A stretch of 64,000 nt of DNA from Hemileia vastatrix (Eukaryota; Basidiomycota; Pucciniomycetes; Pucciniales; Zaghouaniaceae): positions 14,127,501 through 14,191,500 of the forward strand of contig JASXTE010000007.1 in NCBI GenBank assembly GCA_030280995.1. The letters are read 5' to 3'. Under the pieces are notes generated by a model. It saw nothing but the letters and a program-made list of their open reading frames with translations, did not search any database and was not told the DNA's origin. Both the position numbers and the translations under genes were made by a program. Shown piece by piece: positions 43,570 to 53,080 of the stretch (position 1 is its first letter; every line of letters begins with the position of its first letter).

Positions 43570-43787
43570 AGATTGTCTGTTTCCAACCCTTTCTCTTAAT
43601 TTGGTTGAACCCTAGTATTGGTTTCTTTTTACAGGTTTTAGTCCTCTATGACTTTAAACTGGATATTGCTTTGGTTTTCAAGTGCCGGACTCTTCACTCT
43701 TATTGGTTTGGATTTTTTGAGTTGAATGTTGTGTTTTTGTTAGAATGTACCCAGGGGGGGCTTCTAGATATTATTTTGGCAAGTGTG

Positions 43788-43829
43788 GGGGTAACTGATG
43801 AGCTGGCTGCTCTGTAGAACAGTTACCCC
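43788..43829 (+). repeat. Conserved 10-bp-stem hairpin, C copy 2
   Basis: GGGGTAACTG pairs perfectly with CAGTTACCCC around ATGAGCTGGCTGCTC. Against B (ATTG/CAAT) the pair A-T/T-A to C-G is a compensatory change. Confidence 0.84.
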
Positions 43830-43970
43830 AGAATGTCTGTTTCAAGTCTTTTGTTTTTCCTAGTTGAATTCTAGTTCTGTTGTTTATTATTCAGGTTTTG
43901 AGTCCGCTATGACTTTAAAATGGTTTGGGACTGGCTTCTTTATCTATGGTTCTTTCATATTGGTGGCGGA

Positions 43971-44022
43971 TCACTGGTGGTCTCCCATCATTTTTACTTG
44001 TTGGAGGGAGCCCACCCAGTGA
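43971..44022 (+). repeat. TCACTGG/CCAGTGA hairpin, C copy
   Basis: Same arms as in B at 24341 and same loop end TTGGAGGGAGC; between the arms the sequences diverge. Confidence 0.72.
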
Positions 44023-44201
44023 TCATTTCTATGGACCAGACTTTCCCTTATTGGATCATCTATGGAGCTGGACCTTCTTTGATTTTGAAGTTATGTTTTT
44101 GCTAGATAGTAGTTTTAGATTATTTTCTTTTTTCTCTTTTTTTCTTTTAATTTTTTTATGGGGGTTGTTTAAAATTATAAAATCAAAAATATAGGGTGTT
44201 A

Positions 44202-44421
44202 CCACATCAGGGTCACCTGGATGTGGGCAAGCATTGGTGGGGAAAGGCTCATCAATTGGCCGGGCAAGGCTATTTTATTTTTATTTATTATTTATTTCAT
44301 GTGTTTCTGTGTTTCATTATTTTTTATTATTTTCTGAATTTCCAAATTTTGGATTTTGTTTTCTGATTAGTCATTTAAAAGATTTAATTGTGTATCCACA
44401 TCAAGGTGCACTTGGATGTGG
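44202..44421 (+). repeat. Two CCACATC/GATGTGG hairpins in C
   Basis: 44202-44226 has CCACATC-AGG and CCT-G-GATGTGG; 44396-44421 has CCACATC-AAG and CTT-G-GATGTGG. Each is followed by GCTCATCAATTGGC. The AGG/CCT versus AAG/CTT difference keeps pairing. Confidence 0.76.
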
Positions 44422-44632
44422 GTAAGGTATCAGGGGTTCAGCTCATCAATTGGCTGGGGGATACCATTTGTATTATTTTTTATATTTTATTTTATTTCAT
44501 TTATGTTATTTCATTTTCATTTTATTTATTAATTTTCTTATTTTAGTATATCAGTAGACCGTAAAAAAAAAAAAAAATTCTGAAATTATTTTTTTTACTT
44601 GTTTTATATTATTTATATGTTTCTAATCTTTT

Positions 44633-46215
44633 TCAGGAGCTCATTGTCTGGATGATGAAGCTTCTGGAGGCTGGTCCGGATTGTGATGACGTTTTTGTTT
44701 TTTTTTTGGGATTGTGGGAAGCACTGTGTTCTTTGAAGTGCATCCTGCTGGAGAGATTATAGGGATTGTAATGATCAGGGATTGGATTAGAGGGAAGTTC
44801 AGAGGAGGAAGAAGAAGAAGAGGCAGGAATGGAGTGCTGGAGGGTGTGTTTAATGATCCTAGACATTTTCCAGTGGTCGTCCAGTAGGCGCTTTCTCAGG
44901 TATTTTTCAAAGTCATTCAAGGGTCCATGAAGGGCAAAGGCTTTTAGCATATTGGAACACATGGTGCTTAGGTGTTTCTTCATGTCTCCATAATCCAGGG
45001 TCAAAGAAGTTTCAAGAGTTTGGCCAACTCCAATAATAGATTCAGGAGGAGGGGTGCCAACTAGACAAGAAGAATTGGATCAGTAATTATTTTTGTTGAA
45101 GAAATGGAATAATTAATTTGGTACTTACAGATTGGAAGCTCATCAAATCTGTAAGCAGCTGGGATTTGGATCTCTGACGATTTTGTTAAGGTCATAGTGG
45201 GTGGATCAACTAGGGAAAGATATGGATTCTCATGGTCTTCCTCTGAAGGATCCTGAGAAGGTGAACTGGGATGATGAGGTTCCTGGGGCCTAGTTGGAGC
45301 AGTGAGATTGTGGTTGTTGTTGTTTTTGTTATTTCTGTTGGATTCAGCTGGAGGAGGTGCTGGTGATGGAGTACCAGGGTTGTTAAAGGATGGAGCAGGA
45401 GAGGGGGATTTGGAAGCAGACTGCTCTTTTCTGGATGGAGAATTTGAAGAGATGGAACTGTCAGAAGAGTAGTTGGCTGACAGAGGAGAGGTGTATTTTC
45501 TTTGTCTTAGTTGGGGATGAAGTTGTTGTTGTGGAGCAGTGTGTGGTGTTCTGGTTTCTTCTTGGGGTTCTCTGGCAGTTCTCTTAGAAATCTGGGAAAT
45601 TTTGGTGTTTTTGGATTTTGGAAGGGTGGATTGTATTGCTCTAGGAGCAGTAGGAGGTAGTTGGTTTGAGTTGTTTTTGTTATCTGGATGAATTTAGCTA
45701 TTTTCTGGCCGTTTTTGGAGGTTTTGGCCCTGATTTTCGCTGTTTGGTGAGGCAGGCAGGCCGCCCGACGTCAGCCGGGCCGCCTGGACGCGGTCTAGAA
45801 GCCTAGGGGTTGATTTTGAAGCTTTTGGAGCTAATTTAGCAGTGATAAAAGCAGTTTCTTGAGAAGCTAAGGCTGGTCTTTTTGGAAGAGTGCGGGAAGC
45901 TGAGCTTCTGGATCTTCTGGAAGGAGCTGAAGATAGAGAGGAAGAGGATGGACCAAGTTCTGGAGACCTGGTAGGGGATCTGGAGATGTACTTGTGAGAA
46001 GGAGAAGGCGGAGGAATAGGATAGTGGGCATCTCTTTCACATTTCTTTTTTTTGGAATAGCAGGAGTCACAAGCCCTGTTGTAGAATTTGGCTTCTGGAT
46101 TTGGAAGAGTGAATGTGCAAGGTCTGCACATGTGTATGCACTGTTTGCAGGCATAGTCCCTTGGATCAGTGAAGCAAGAAAGAGTAGAGGAGTCAACAGC
46201 AGGGGATCCAGACAT
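44633..46215 (-). pseudogene. Antisense zinc-cluster gene 2 of element C
   Basis: Opposite strand to gag-pol. Exon 1 is 46215-45129 and exon 2 is 45060-44633, with a 68-nt intron (GTAAGT...GTCTAG); 1515 nt in frame, about 504 residues. The N-terminus holds a Zn2Cys6 pattern: CKQCIHMCRPC, 15 residues, then CDSCYSKKKKC (C-x2-C-x6-C-x15-C-x2-C-x6-C) with the usual basic stretch. A very long Ser/Pro/Gln-rich linker follows. The C-terminus is helical (DMKKHLSTMCSNMLKAFALH, FEKYLRKRLLDDHWKMSRII), with a Ser run and a Lys-rich tail. One TAA (45694-45696) at codon 174 is the only break in an otherwise open 505-codon frame. Likely a nuclear DNA-binding protein; function in the element is unknown. Confidence 0.75.
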
Positions 46216-46870
46216 GATTTGTGGTGTGAAAGGTGATGAAAAGGATAAGAGAAGATTTTGTCAGTGATGAATAGAAGATGAAGTGAAGGTGGACGCTCTG
46301 TGGGTCTGGCTGTGTGTGTGTATTGCATTAAATTGGCTGGGTCAGATTCATGCAAGATTCTGTCAGTCCTCTATGACTCTAAACTGGAAATTTTATCAGT
46401 CCATCAAGACTCTAAACTGAAAAAGCTATAGTATCAAGGTAGTCCGTCAAGACTTTAAACTGAACACTGTGTTAGTCCCCCAAGACTTTAAACTGAGGGT
46501 TGTAAGTCCCCCAAGACTATAAACTGAGGGAAAAGTTTTTGTTGTTGGAGTTGGTTTGAAAGATTGGTGGAGGGTATCCACAGGGGGAGCCTCCGAATTT
46601 AGCAAGGGCAAGTTTGGGGGTAATTGATGGGCTGGCAGCTCTATTCACAATTACCCCAGAATGTTAGTTTTTTCTCTGTGTCTTAATGTGGTTGATCTCT
46701 GGTTCTGGGTTTATGATTTAGGTTTTTGAGTCCCCCAAGACTTTAAACTGAGGGTTTTTGAGTCCCCCAAGACTATAAAATGAGGATGGTCCCCCAAGAC
46801 TTAAAACTGAGGTTTGTTTGTGGTTACATCCTATAGAGGGTGTGATCAATTTTTCTTTTCTGAATCAAAC
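46216..46870. repeat. Array of 22-nt hairpin motifs between the antisense genes
   Basis: Eight or more copies: 46364, 46398, 46441, 46474, 46505, 46729, 46761 and 46788, with stems AGTC/GACT (last GGTC/GACT), loops CCCCAA, CATCAA, CGTCAA or CTCTAT, and tail NTAAACTG. A 10-bp-stem hairpin lies among them at 46617-46657 (GGGGTAATTG/CAATTACCCC). The region would be the upstream sequence of the antisense gene at 46215. Confidence 0.88.
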
Positions 46871-47511
46871 TCAAGTACTAGTGGAATTACAGAGTGAATC
46901 AAGAGATGAAATGAAGTGTTCAGAATTAGCCTTGAACTGGTGAATGAGGTGTCTTCTGTTCTCAATGTCCTGTGGATCTCTAGCAGGAGTGGATTGGAAA
47001 TAATGAAGCAGAAGTTGTTTCTGTTGAGATGTGTGTTGTTGGAACTTGGCCTTGAAAGTGGGCAAGTGCGTTGGTGTTGGTGGTGCAATGGATCCTACAT
47101 TGTTATCATCACTATCAGAAGAGGAAGGAACTGAGAAGTTATCAGTTTTAAAGTTGAAGGAAGGAATGAATGTTCATTACCATCAGATGGACCAGGGATG
47201 GGGGAACTAGTTGCTTTATGGGTTGTGGCACTCTTCTGGGAAGGGTGGAGCCTTTTGATTAATCTGGGTATCAGGATGGATGGCCTAGATCTTTTGGTGC
47301 TGGCAGAAGAAGGACCAGGTTGAGGCAGAGGTGAATCTGTTGTAGAAGAAAGTGGACCAGGTCTGTGGCAGGTCTTCTTTCTGGAGTGGCAGACATCGCA
47401 GGACGTTCTGTATGGATGAACAGGTGGTGTTATGGTGCAGATTAAATTATTGTTGATGCAGTATTGGCAGGGGCCCAATTCAGAGGCAGATTTGGAAAGG
47501 AGGTTAAACAT
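46871..47511 (-). CDS. Antisense zinc-cluster gene 1 of element C
   Basis: Start ATG 47511 (MFNLLSKSASELG), 49 nt inside the 3' LTR on the opposite strand. Exon 1 is 47511-47181 and exon 2 is 47094-46871, with an 86-nt intron (GTAATG...ATGTAG); 555 nt, 184 residues, no internal stop. It carries a canonical Zn2Cys6 binuclear cluster: CQYCINNNLIC, 12 residues, then CDVCHSRKKTC. A Ser/Pro-rich basic linker follows (STKRSRPSILIPRLIKRLH). The C-terminal helix (FQQHTSQQKQLLLHYFQSTP, IENRRHLIHQFKANSEHF) resembles the ends of the B and C2 proteins. Zn2Cys6 proteins bind DNA, often as dimers. The LTR presumably supplies the antisense promoter. An intact open frame in a transposon suggests selection or a recent insertion; function not known. 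Confidence 0.78.
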
Positions 47512-47549
47512 GGTGGTTGGATAAAGAAAGAATGCGGACATTCTCAATT

Positions 47550-47559
47550 GGAGGGAGGA
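47550..47559 (+). other. Polypurine tract of element C
   Basis: GGAGGGAGGA before the 3' LTR, with the same upstream ACATTCTCAATT as in B. Confidence 0.88.
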
Positions 47560-48654
47560 TGTGGTCTTCCAACATTGGCAGGGGACTTTGTTGTGTGATT
47601 TGGCGCTGTTTGTGCATGTCTTAATTGACATCTGTTAAGGAATTGGGTATTTTTCTGGTTTTATTCTGTGGATATTGGGTCTGCGGGTATGTGGGTACTA
47701 TCATTGAATAGCCCTGGTTTTTCTCTATATTTTATGTCTTGGAGACATTTTTCATATTCTGAGTTTTAAGGGGTCATTTCCTCATTTTTCATTTATAAAA
47801 AATTGCTGTTTAATTTTGTTTTTCGTGTTTTACGGGCTAACCTTAAGGCTTAGGGTTAAGTGCTTAGTACCATTTGATAGAGCTAATTTTTCTCTATATT
47901 TCATGTCTCAATGTTGTTATAGTGAAATTCCGTGTTTTAAAGGTTTTAGTAGTTGTAGCTTATTTTTCTAAGTAGATTAGTGGTTTTTATTGGTTTTCTG
48001 GCTTCAGGGAGGCCGGGCCGCTTCAGGCGGCATCTCCGACGTTGGGCGGCCCGCCCGCCTCTGTTTTAGGAGGTTGGGGAGCGCTCCAGGAGGGTTTTTT
48101 ATGCAATCTGGCAGGTACAGGCGCCAGATTGGTGGGTGCGCATGGGCTCTTAGTTAGTGGTCTGTGTGTACATAGTGAATAAGACGGTTTGGGGCAACCT
48201 TAATCATCATACAACCATCCGGAGGTGATCTCATTGTTCCTCACTCAGTTTTCACTGTTTTCTGGCCACAATTGGCTGTGTTTGTTGCAAGTGAGTTCTT
48301 CATTTAACTTAACTTTAGCAACTGTTTTCTCTGTTATATTCTTGCAAGCTATAGCAAATATTATTGCTGTCTCTGGTGTGGATTTGCAGCCTACATCAAG
48401 TATCTTTGCTGTCTCTGGTGTGGACTTTGTTCTACATTTCAGTTCTTTGGTCTGGTAGTCTATCTGGTGACTACTTTCTTGGCTCATCAAGCAGTCAAGT
48501 GTGTTTAAAAAGGGGTCTTTAGCAAAACAGGAACCAAATTACTTTAGCAAGTAAATCTCACTCTATTTTTCTAAAGGGACAGGGGATTTTCTCTCTGGTT
48601 TTTCTCCAACTCCCTTGGTCAAGGCCTATAGCTAGTACTATAGGATTGTCTACA
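47560..48654 (+). repeat. 3' LTR of element C
   Basis: Exactly the length of the 5' LTR (1095 bp) with about a dozen substitutions seen by eye, many C/T or G/A. Followed by ACGG. Confidence 0.94.
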
Positions 48655-48736
48655 ACGGAATTTCACTATAACAACATTGAGACATGAAATATAGAGAAAA
48701 ATTAGCTCTATCCAATGGTACTAAGCACTTAACCCT
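48655..48736 (-). repeat. Remainder of the older antisense LTR
   Basis: After the target duplication the interrupted LTR continues (AATTTCACTATAACAACATT, complement of LTR interior) and breaks off near 48736 at the border of element E. Confidence 0.85.
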
Positions 48737-49222
48737 TTATTATTTTATTAAATCATTTAAATCAAAATATTTATTAATATTATTTATTATTTCAGTACTT
48801 ACAACATAGTGATTCTAAATTATAAATCATAATAATAATTATAATAATTCTACCTCTTTAAATTTTAGTAAACAAAATATAAGAAAACATACATACCTTT
48901 GACTTTGAAAACCCCAAAATCCACCTATCACCGGCATTGGACCTCTGTTAAAAATCTTCTAGACCATCAGGACCCTCTAACAGTTTCCATTATGAGATGG
49001 AGCGGTATTTATGTTTGGATGAAAAGCTGTTAGTAGATACAAGTAAAACTTTTGAAGGAAAGCTTGTAAAAGCAATAATATAATAAAAGCAATAAAAAGC
49101 GAGAAAATCTAGAAAAGTCTATTTTATATGTAAAAATAAGATACTAATGATAAAGTGAAAAGAATAGAATGAAAAGTCTTAGTTCTAATAAGTAAAAGTA
49201 AAAAAGAAAAGCTGGAGTCACA
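48737..49222 (-). repeat. 3' LTR of element E
   Basis: Minus-strand LTR starting TGTGACTCCAGC at 49222; the paired 5' LTR starts TGTGATTCCAGA at 54500. The outer end is only bounded by the neighbouring LTR scrap. Confidence 0.7.
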
Positions 49223-49287
49223 TCACCCTTTCCAGATTTTGATGCAAGTTGTAGAGTAGCTAGGTTGGCTAAGGTGAAGTGGATGTC

Positions 49288-49593
49288 TCATTCAAAGAGC
49301 TTTTCATCAATATCATAGATCAGATTATACAATGCAGAATGTATAGTTTCCATACTGAAATATAATTTTACCATGTTTCTGATTGTCCATTTTTCATTTT
49401 CAAAGAGATATCTTATCCACATACAAAGAAAATAGATACTAGTAAGTTTAAAATTTTGATCTGGTCTTCCATTTTGGGTCTTACAACCTTTCCCTTCTCT
49501 TTCGAAGAGTCCATGTGGCATCTCTGAGGCAATATGATATTGAGGATCAAGGAACCCATATTTGTCTACTCTGAAGCCGTAAAAGTTTATCAT
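49288..49593 (-). pseudogene. Gypsy E polyprotein C-terminal extension
   Basis: FYGFRVDKYGFLDPQYHIAS, LFEREGKGCKTQNGRPDQN, CMWIRYLFENEKW. It matches the F sequence at 54974-55708 (KYRFLNQRHHNATEFPLGLF, WVRYMYQQDHW), so it is a family trait downstream of integrase. Function unknown. Confidence 0.6.
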
Positions 49594-49951
49594 ATAGATG
49601 GTATCCTGTACTGTTTCTGGCCTGTTGATCTTGGGTTTGAAGTCTTAAACTGGCATGATGGAGTTCAACTTGATTTCCATGGAATAGTTTTAACTATTCA
49701 CCATTAGTGTTGGTTCGCAAAATATGTCCATTAGAAGTCATGAGCTGGTATGAACCATTGGGAGCACAGTCTTTGATGATGAAAAGGCCATCCCATCTGG
49801 GATGTTATTTCTTATGGTCAATCTTCAAACGCCTAAGAACCTTGTCTCCAATTTTGAGTGCTTGTTCCACATATGATTCATCAGTTTGAGCATATCATTT
49901 TCTTGTTCTTTCATTGAGTTCATTAATTCTTTCTTGTTGGAAATTATATAG

Positions 49952-50740
49952 TCATGAGCTTTCTAGATTTTGTTTGAAGTAGATTTCTTCCTGATCAGTA
50001 TCTGAGATGTCAGGTAAGTGACCAAGTAATGGAGGATCAGATGGAAATCTTACCTGAATTCCATATTTAATTTCAAATGGGCTACACTTTAATGCTTGAA
50101 ATGGAGAATTTTGGTAGGCAAATAAGGATTTACCTAAAAACTGGCCCCAAAAATCTTGATTATCTGGAGAAACAATCATTCTTATAGTATTTTCTAAAGT
50201 CCCATGAGACCTTTCTATTAACCCATTAGACTAAGGATGGTAAGGCATTGTTTTTATATGTTTTACATTTTATTCTTTCATGAAAACTTTGAATTGGTAG
50301 AAGTCAAATTCTCTTCCATTATTGGTGGTAATTTCTGCAGGTAAGCCATGGTTCATTGTAATTAAACTTACCATCTCCATTTCAGCTTTTGTAGAAGTTG
50401 ATTTCAATGCTGTAGCATAAGCTCAGCTTTCTCTATAGTCAATAGCTGTAATAATTTGTTTTTTATTTGTCTTTGTCTTATGAAGTGGCCCTACAAAATC
50501 AAGGGCCCACTTGAGAAAAGGGCCTCCTCAGACAATAGGCTTCAATGGAAGTCAAAGTTGATTAGATGGCTCTTTAGTAAACTGGAATGCAAGACAATGA
50601 GAAATAACCTTTTTAGTTAGTGCCATCATTTCCTGGAATAGATATTTTTGTTTTAAAATTTTTACCAGATCATTTTCATTTTGATGTGCTAGATCAAGGT
50701 GAACATTATTAAGGCATGTCTTGAATTCTTGTTGGTTTCT
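49952..50740 (-). pseudogene. Gypsy E integrase
   Basis: Minus-strand fragments in order: a WALDFVGPLHKTKT block (first Asp), TTNNGREFDFYQF (expected Asp replaced by Asn), YHP-stop-SNGLIERSHGTLENT (Glu), VSPDNQDFWGQFLGKSLFAY and FEIKYGIQVRFPSDPPLLG. The same motifs are better kept in F at 55956-56350. Several TAA/TAG stops and frame breaks make it inactive. Gypsy integrase inserts the cDNA. Confidence 0.78.
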
Positions 50741-51138
50741 TATAACCTTAACATAATGTTCTACTTTATTGTATTCAGGGATGTAATATAGTTCATTGTA
50801 TTTTATAAATTATTGTTTTGGATGTTCAAGCGGGGGTGATTTATTTGAGATGATCTGATGAATATTTTCTAATTGTCTCCAAGGATCTCGTTCTGTGTTT
50901 GCATTGAAAAGAGGGTTGATTTTTCTGGTGGATCTTTATCATAAGGTGTGTTAGGTTTTCTGTATAAAGCATTGTCTTCGAGCTGTTTATTAACAGGACA
51001 GTAGATTATATGAATATTAACAAACTCTACTTCATTTATGAAACAAGTAAGACGTTGAGTTACCTCTTTTTGGGTCCTGAAGTGTTGAAGGGACTGGTGG
51101 TCAGTCCTTATGATAACTGGGAATCCTTCAACATATCC

Positions 51139-51441
51139 TCAAAAGTACTTTAGAGAATGTACTATATCTAAGAGTTCTCTTTCCTGTGCTGAATATTTTT
51201 TTTTGGTAGTTGACAATTTTCTTGATTTGTATGCAACTGGCCTGATATTTTTATCCTTTAATTGTTTTACATATTCAATAGGATCAAAGTTATTTTTTTC
51301 ATATTTAATTTCTATGTCCTGTTGCAGGAATTCTCCAATGTTTGTTCCAGAAGCATCAGTATCCAGAATAAAAGGATGAAAGACTTTTGGATGCTTTAAT
51401 AGTATTGTTTTGGAAAGAGAAGTTTTGAGTTTTTGAAACAA
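51139..51441 (-). pseudogene. Gypsy E RNase H fragment
   Basis: KTILLKHPKVFHPFILDTDA (catalytic Asp in DTDASG), IRPVAYKSRKLSTTKKKY and ERELLDIVHSLKYF (Glu). Ends near the left by a stop at 51139; the third catalytic block follows in other frames towards 50900. Confidence 0.82.
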
Positions 51442-51606
51442 TTGTTCTTCTTCCCCTCCCCAGTTTACTTTGGCTCCCTTTTTAGGTGAATTTTTTGTTA
51501 AATTGTAAAGAGGTGAAGCAATAGTGGAAATTTTTTTAATAAATCTTTTGTAATATGTGCATAAATTTAAAAATACTCTGACCTGAGTGATGTTCGAAGG
51601 AGTTTG

Positions 51607-52270
51607 TCAATTAATTATTTTTTCAATTTTATTTGGATTTGTTTTTAAACCTTCTCCATCAACTATGTGCCCTAAAAAAATTAACTGCTTCTGTACCCAA
51701 TTACATTTGTCAGTAGAAAGTATAAATTTGTTTTCATTTAGAATCTTTAATACCTTCTCAATATTGTATAAATGAGACTTTAAGCCTTTAGAGTATAATA
51801 TAATGTCATCAAGGTAAACCAAAGCGCACTTGTCAATAACTGATTTTAATATTTTATTCATGAAAGATTGAAACGTACTAGGTGCCTTGCACAATCCAAA
51901 AGGCATTACTCTCCATTGGAAATTGCCCATTCTTCAAGTGAAAGCAGTTTTTTCTTTAGAATTTTCATCCATAAGTAACTTCCAAAAGCCACTTTTTAAG
52001 TCTAATGTAGTAAAGAATTTTGCTCCCTTGAGGTTCATGTATGTGTCATCAATTTGAGGTAAAGGATATGCTTTCCTTTTAGTTACTGAGTTGAGAGGCC
52101 TATCGTCTACACAAACTAAGGTAGAACCTTCTGGTTTTTTGACAAGGATCCATTGTGATGAACAGGGGGAATCAGATTCCTTGATTATACCTTTTTTAAG
52201 TCCGTCTTCAACAAAATATTTAATTATTAAGTTTTCTGCAGGATTGTGTGGTTGAGATTTTGATTTGATA
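51607..52270 (-). pseudogene. Gypsy E reverse transcriptase
   Basis: The first part (52270-51931) reads FVEDGLKKGIIKESDSPCSS, PLNSVTKRKAYPLPQIDD and FFTTLDLKSGFWKLLMDE, then a TGA. The second part (51930-51607) has MPFGLCKAPSTFQSFMNKIL, the active site VYLDDIILYSK (YLDD) and FLGHIVDGEGLKTNPNKIEK. Otherwise a well-kept RT; the single stop and the loss of the linker to RNase H disable it. Confidence 0.88.
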
Positions 52271-52481
52271 GGGGTAGAAGTACCAGTGTCAATATGATGT
52301 TTGAATGGAGAATTTTTTCATACTTCTAACTCTCCTTTAAAGCAAAAGGGGGCTACTTTCTTAGAAAAATCAAGAATCTTTTGACTAAGATTAGCATTGC
52401 CATATATTGGAGCCAAGGATAATTGATTTATAATACTTACAGGACTTATGGTACAGCCTCTTTCTTTTTTACTTATGATAG

Positions 52482-52769
52482 TTAATTTATCATTTTTATA
52501 ATTAAAGACTGGTTTGTATTTTTCATCCAGGGGCGTCCCAGAGCCATATTGAAGTTTGGAAGTGTTATGATTAAGAACTCGTCATGGATGAAATTCAAAT
52601 TTATTGAACCAAATATTTTTACTAAACTTCCGTTTTCCAGCCTCACATGTTTTATTGTTCTTTCTCCTATGGTTCTAATCAGTCCTTCAGCAGACTTAGA
52701 AGAAATATAATTTTCACCTGCCCCACTGTCAATTATTGTGAACAAAATAGACTTTCCTGCTGTCATCAT
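52482..52769 (-). pseudogene. Gypsy E aspartic protease
   Basis: Retropepsin with active site FTIIDSGAGENYIS and the second block FNMALGRPWMKN. Open over 95 codons, bounded by stops on both sides. It would process the E polyprotein. Confidence 0.82.
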
Positions 52770-53080
52770 ATAAGTAGGTAAAGAAGTAGTGTCACCATTG
52801 ATGTTGATTATATTGAAAGTAGATTTCCTTCTAGAAACCTGGCTGACTGAGGCACTTGGTCCTATCTCAGATAGAAAAGAGGAGCTGTTGAAGTCAGATA
52901 ATTCTTGATAAAATTTATTTTTGAATTCTTTTTCATTGTCTTTTTTAGCAATTTGATTGATTACATTGAAATCAGTTACTTCTTCTCCTTTGTAGATTCC
53001 ATCACTATTGTTTTTGGACCAATGTTTGGAGCCATCAACAATTTGAGAAACTTCTTTCTCAATGTCATAAGATGGATTGA

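Larger units (their letters stand above)
43389..44632 (+). other. Structured 3' region of element C
   Basis: Non-coding on the plus strand. It holds 22-nt hairpin motifs at 43389 (ACTC-CGCAAT-GAGG), 43640 (AGTC-CTCTAT-GACT) and 43901 (AGTC-CGCTAT-GACT), two copies of the 10-bp-stem hairpin, one TCACTGG hairpin and two CCACATC hairpins. It ends with T-rich sequence. Plus-strand frames here lack domains. Confidence 0.78.
35602..48654 (+). mobile_element. Full-length Gypsy element C
   Basis: 13.05-kb LTR element with 1095-bp LTRs (about a dozen differences by eye), target duplication ACGG (35598-35601 and 48655-48658), primer site, gag-protease, pol, a structured 3' region and two antisense zinc-cluster genes. 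Three isolated stops (one each in gag, pol and an antisense gene) plus a degraded gag/pol linker are the only breaks I see. Confidence 0.94.

Noticed and set aside
43376..44425. Plus-strand frames of 60-90 codons after pol C
   Set aside because: They overlap conserved hairpins, lack domains and have no counterparts in B.
36788..46215. Reassigned TAA codon, since most breaks are isolated TAA
   Set aside because: TAA also ends normal frames here, different copies break at different sites, and AT-rich decay favours TAA; no need for a variant code.
45867..46355. 162-codon minus-strand frame overlapping the antisense gene at 46215
   Set aside because: Shadow frame of the zinc-cluster gene; no Cys pattern of its own.
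15419..48654. Repeat-induced point mutation as the cause of the stops in B and C
   Set aside because: Several stops need changes other than C-to-T or G-to-A (Ser to TAA, Glu to TAA, Tyr to TAA), so RIP does not explain them.
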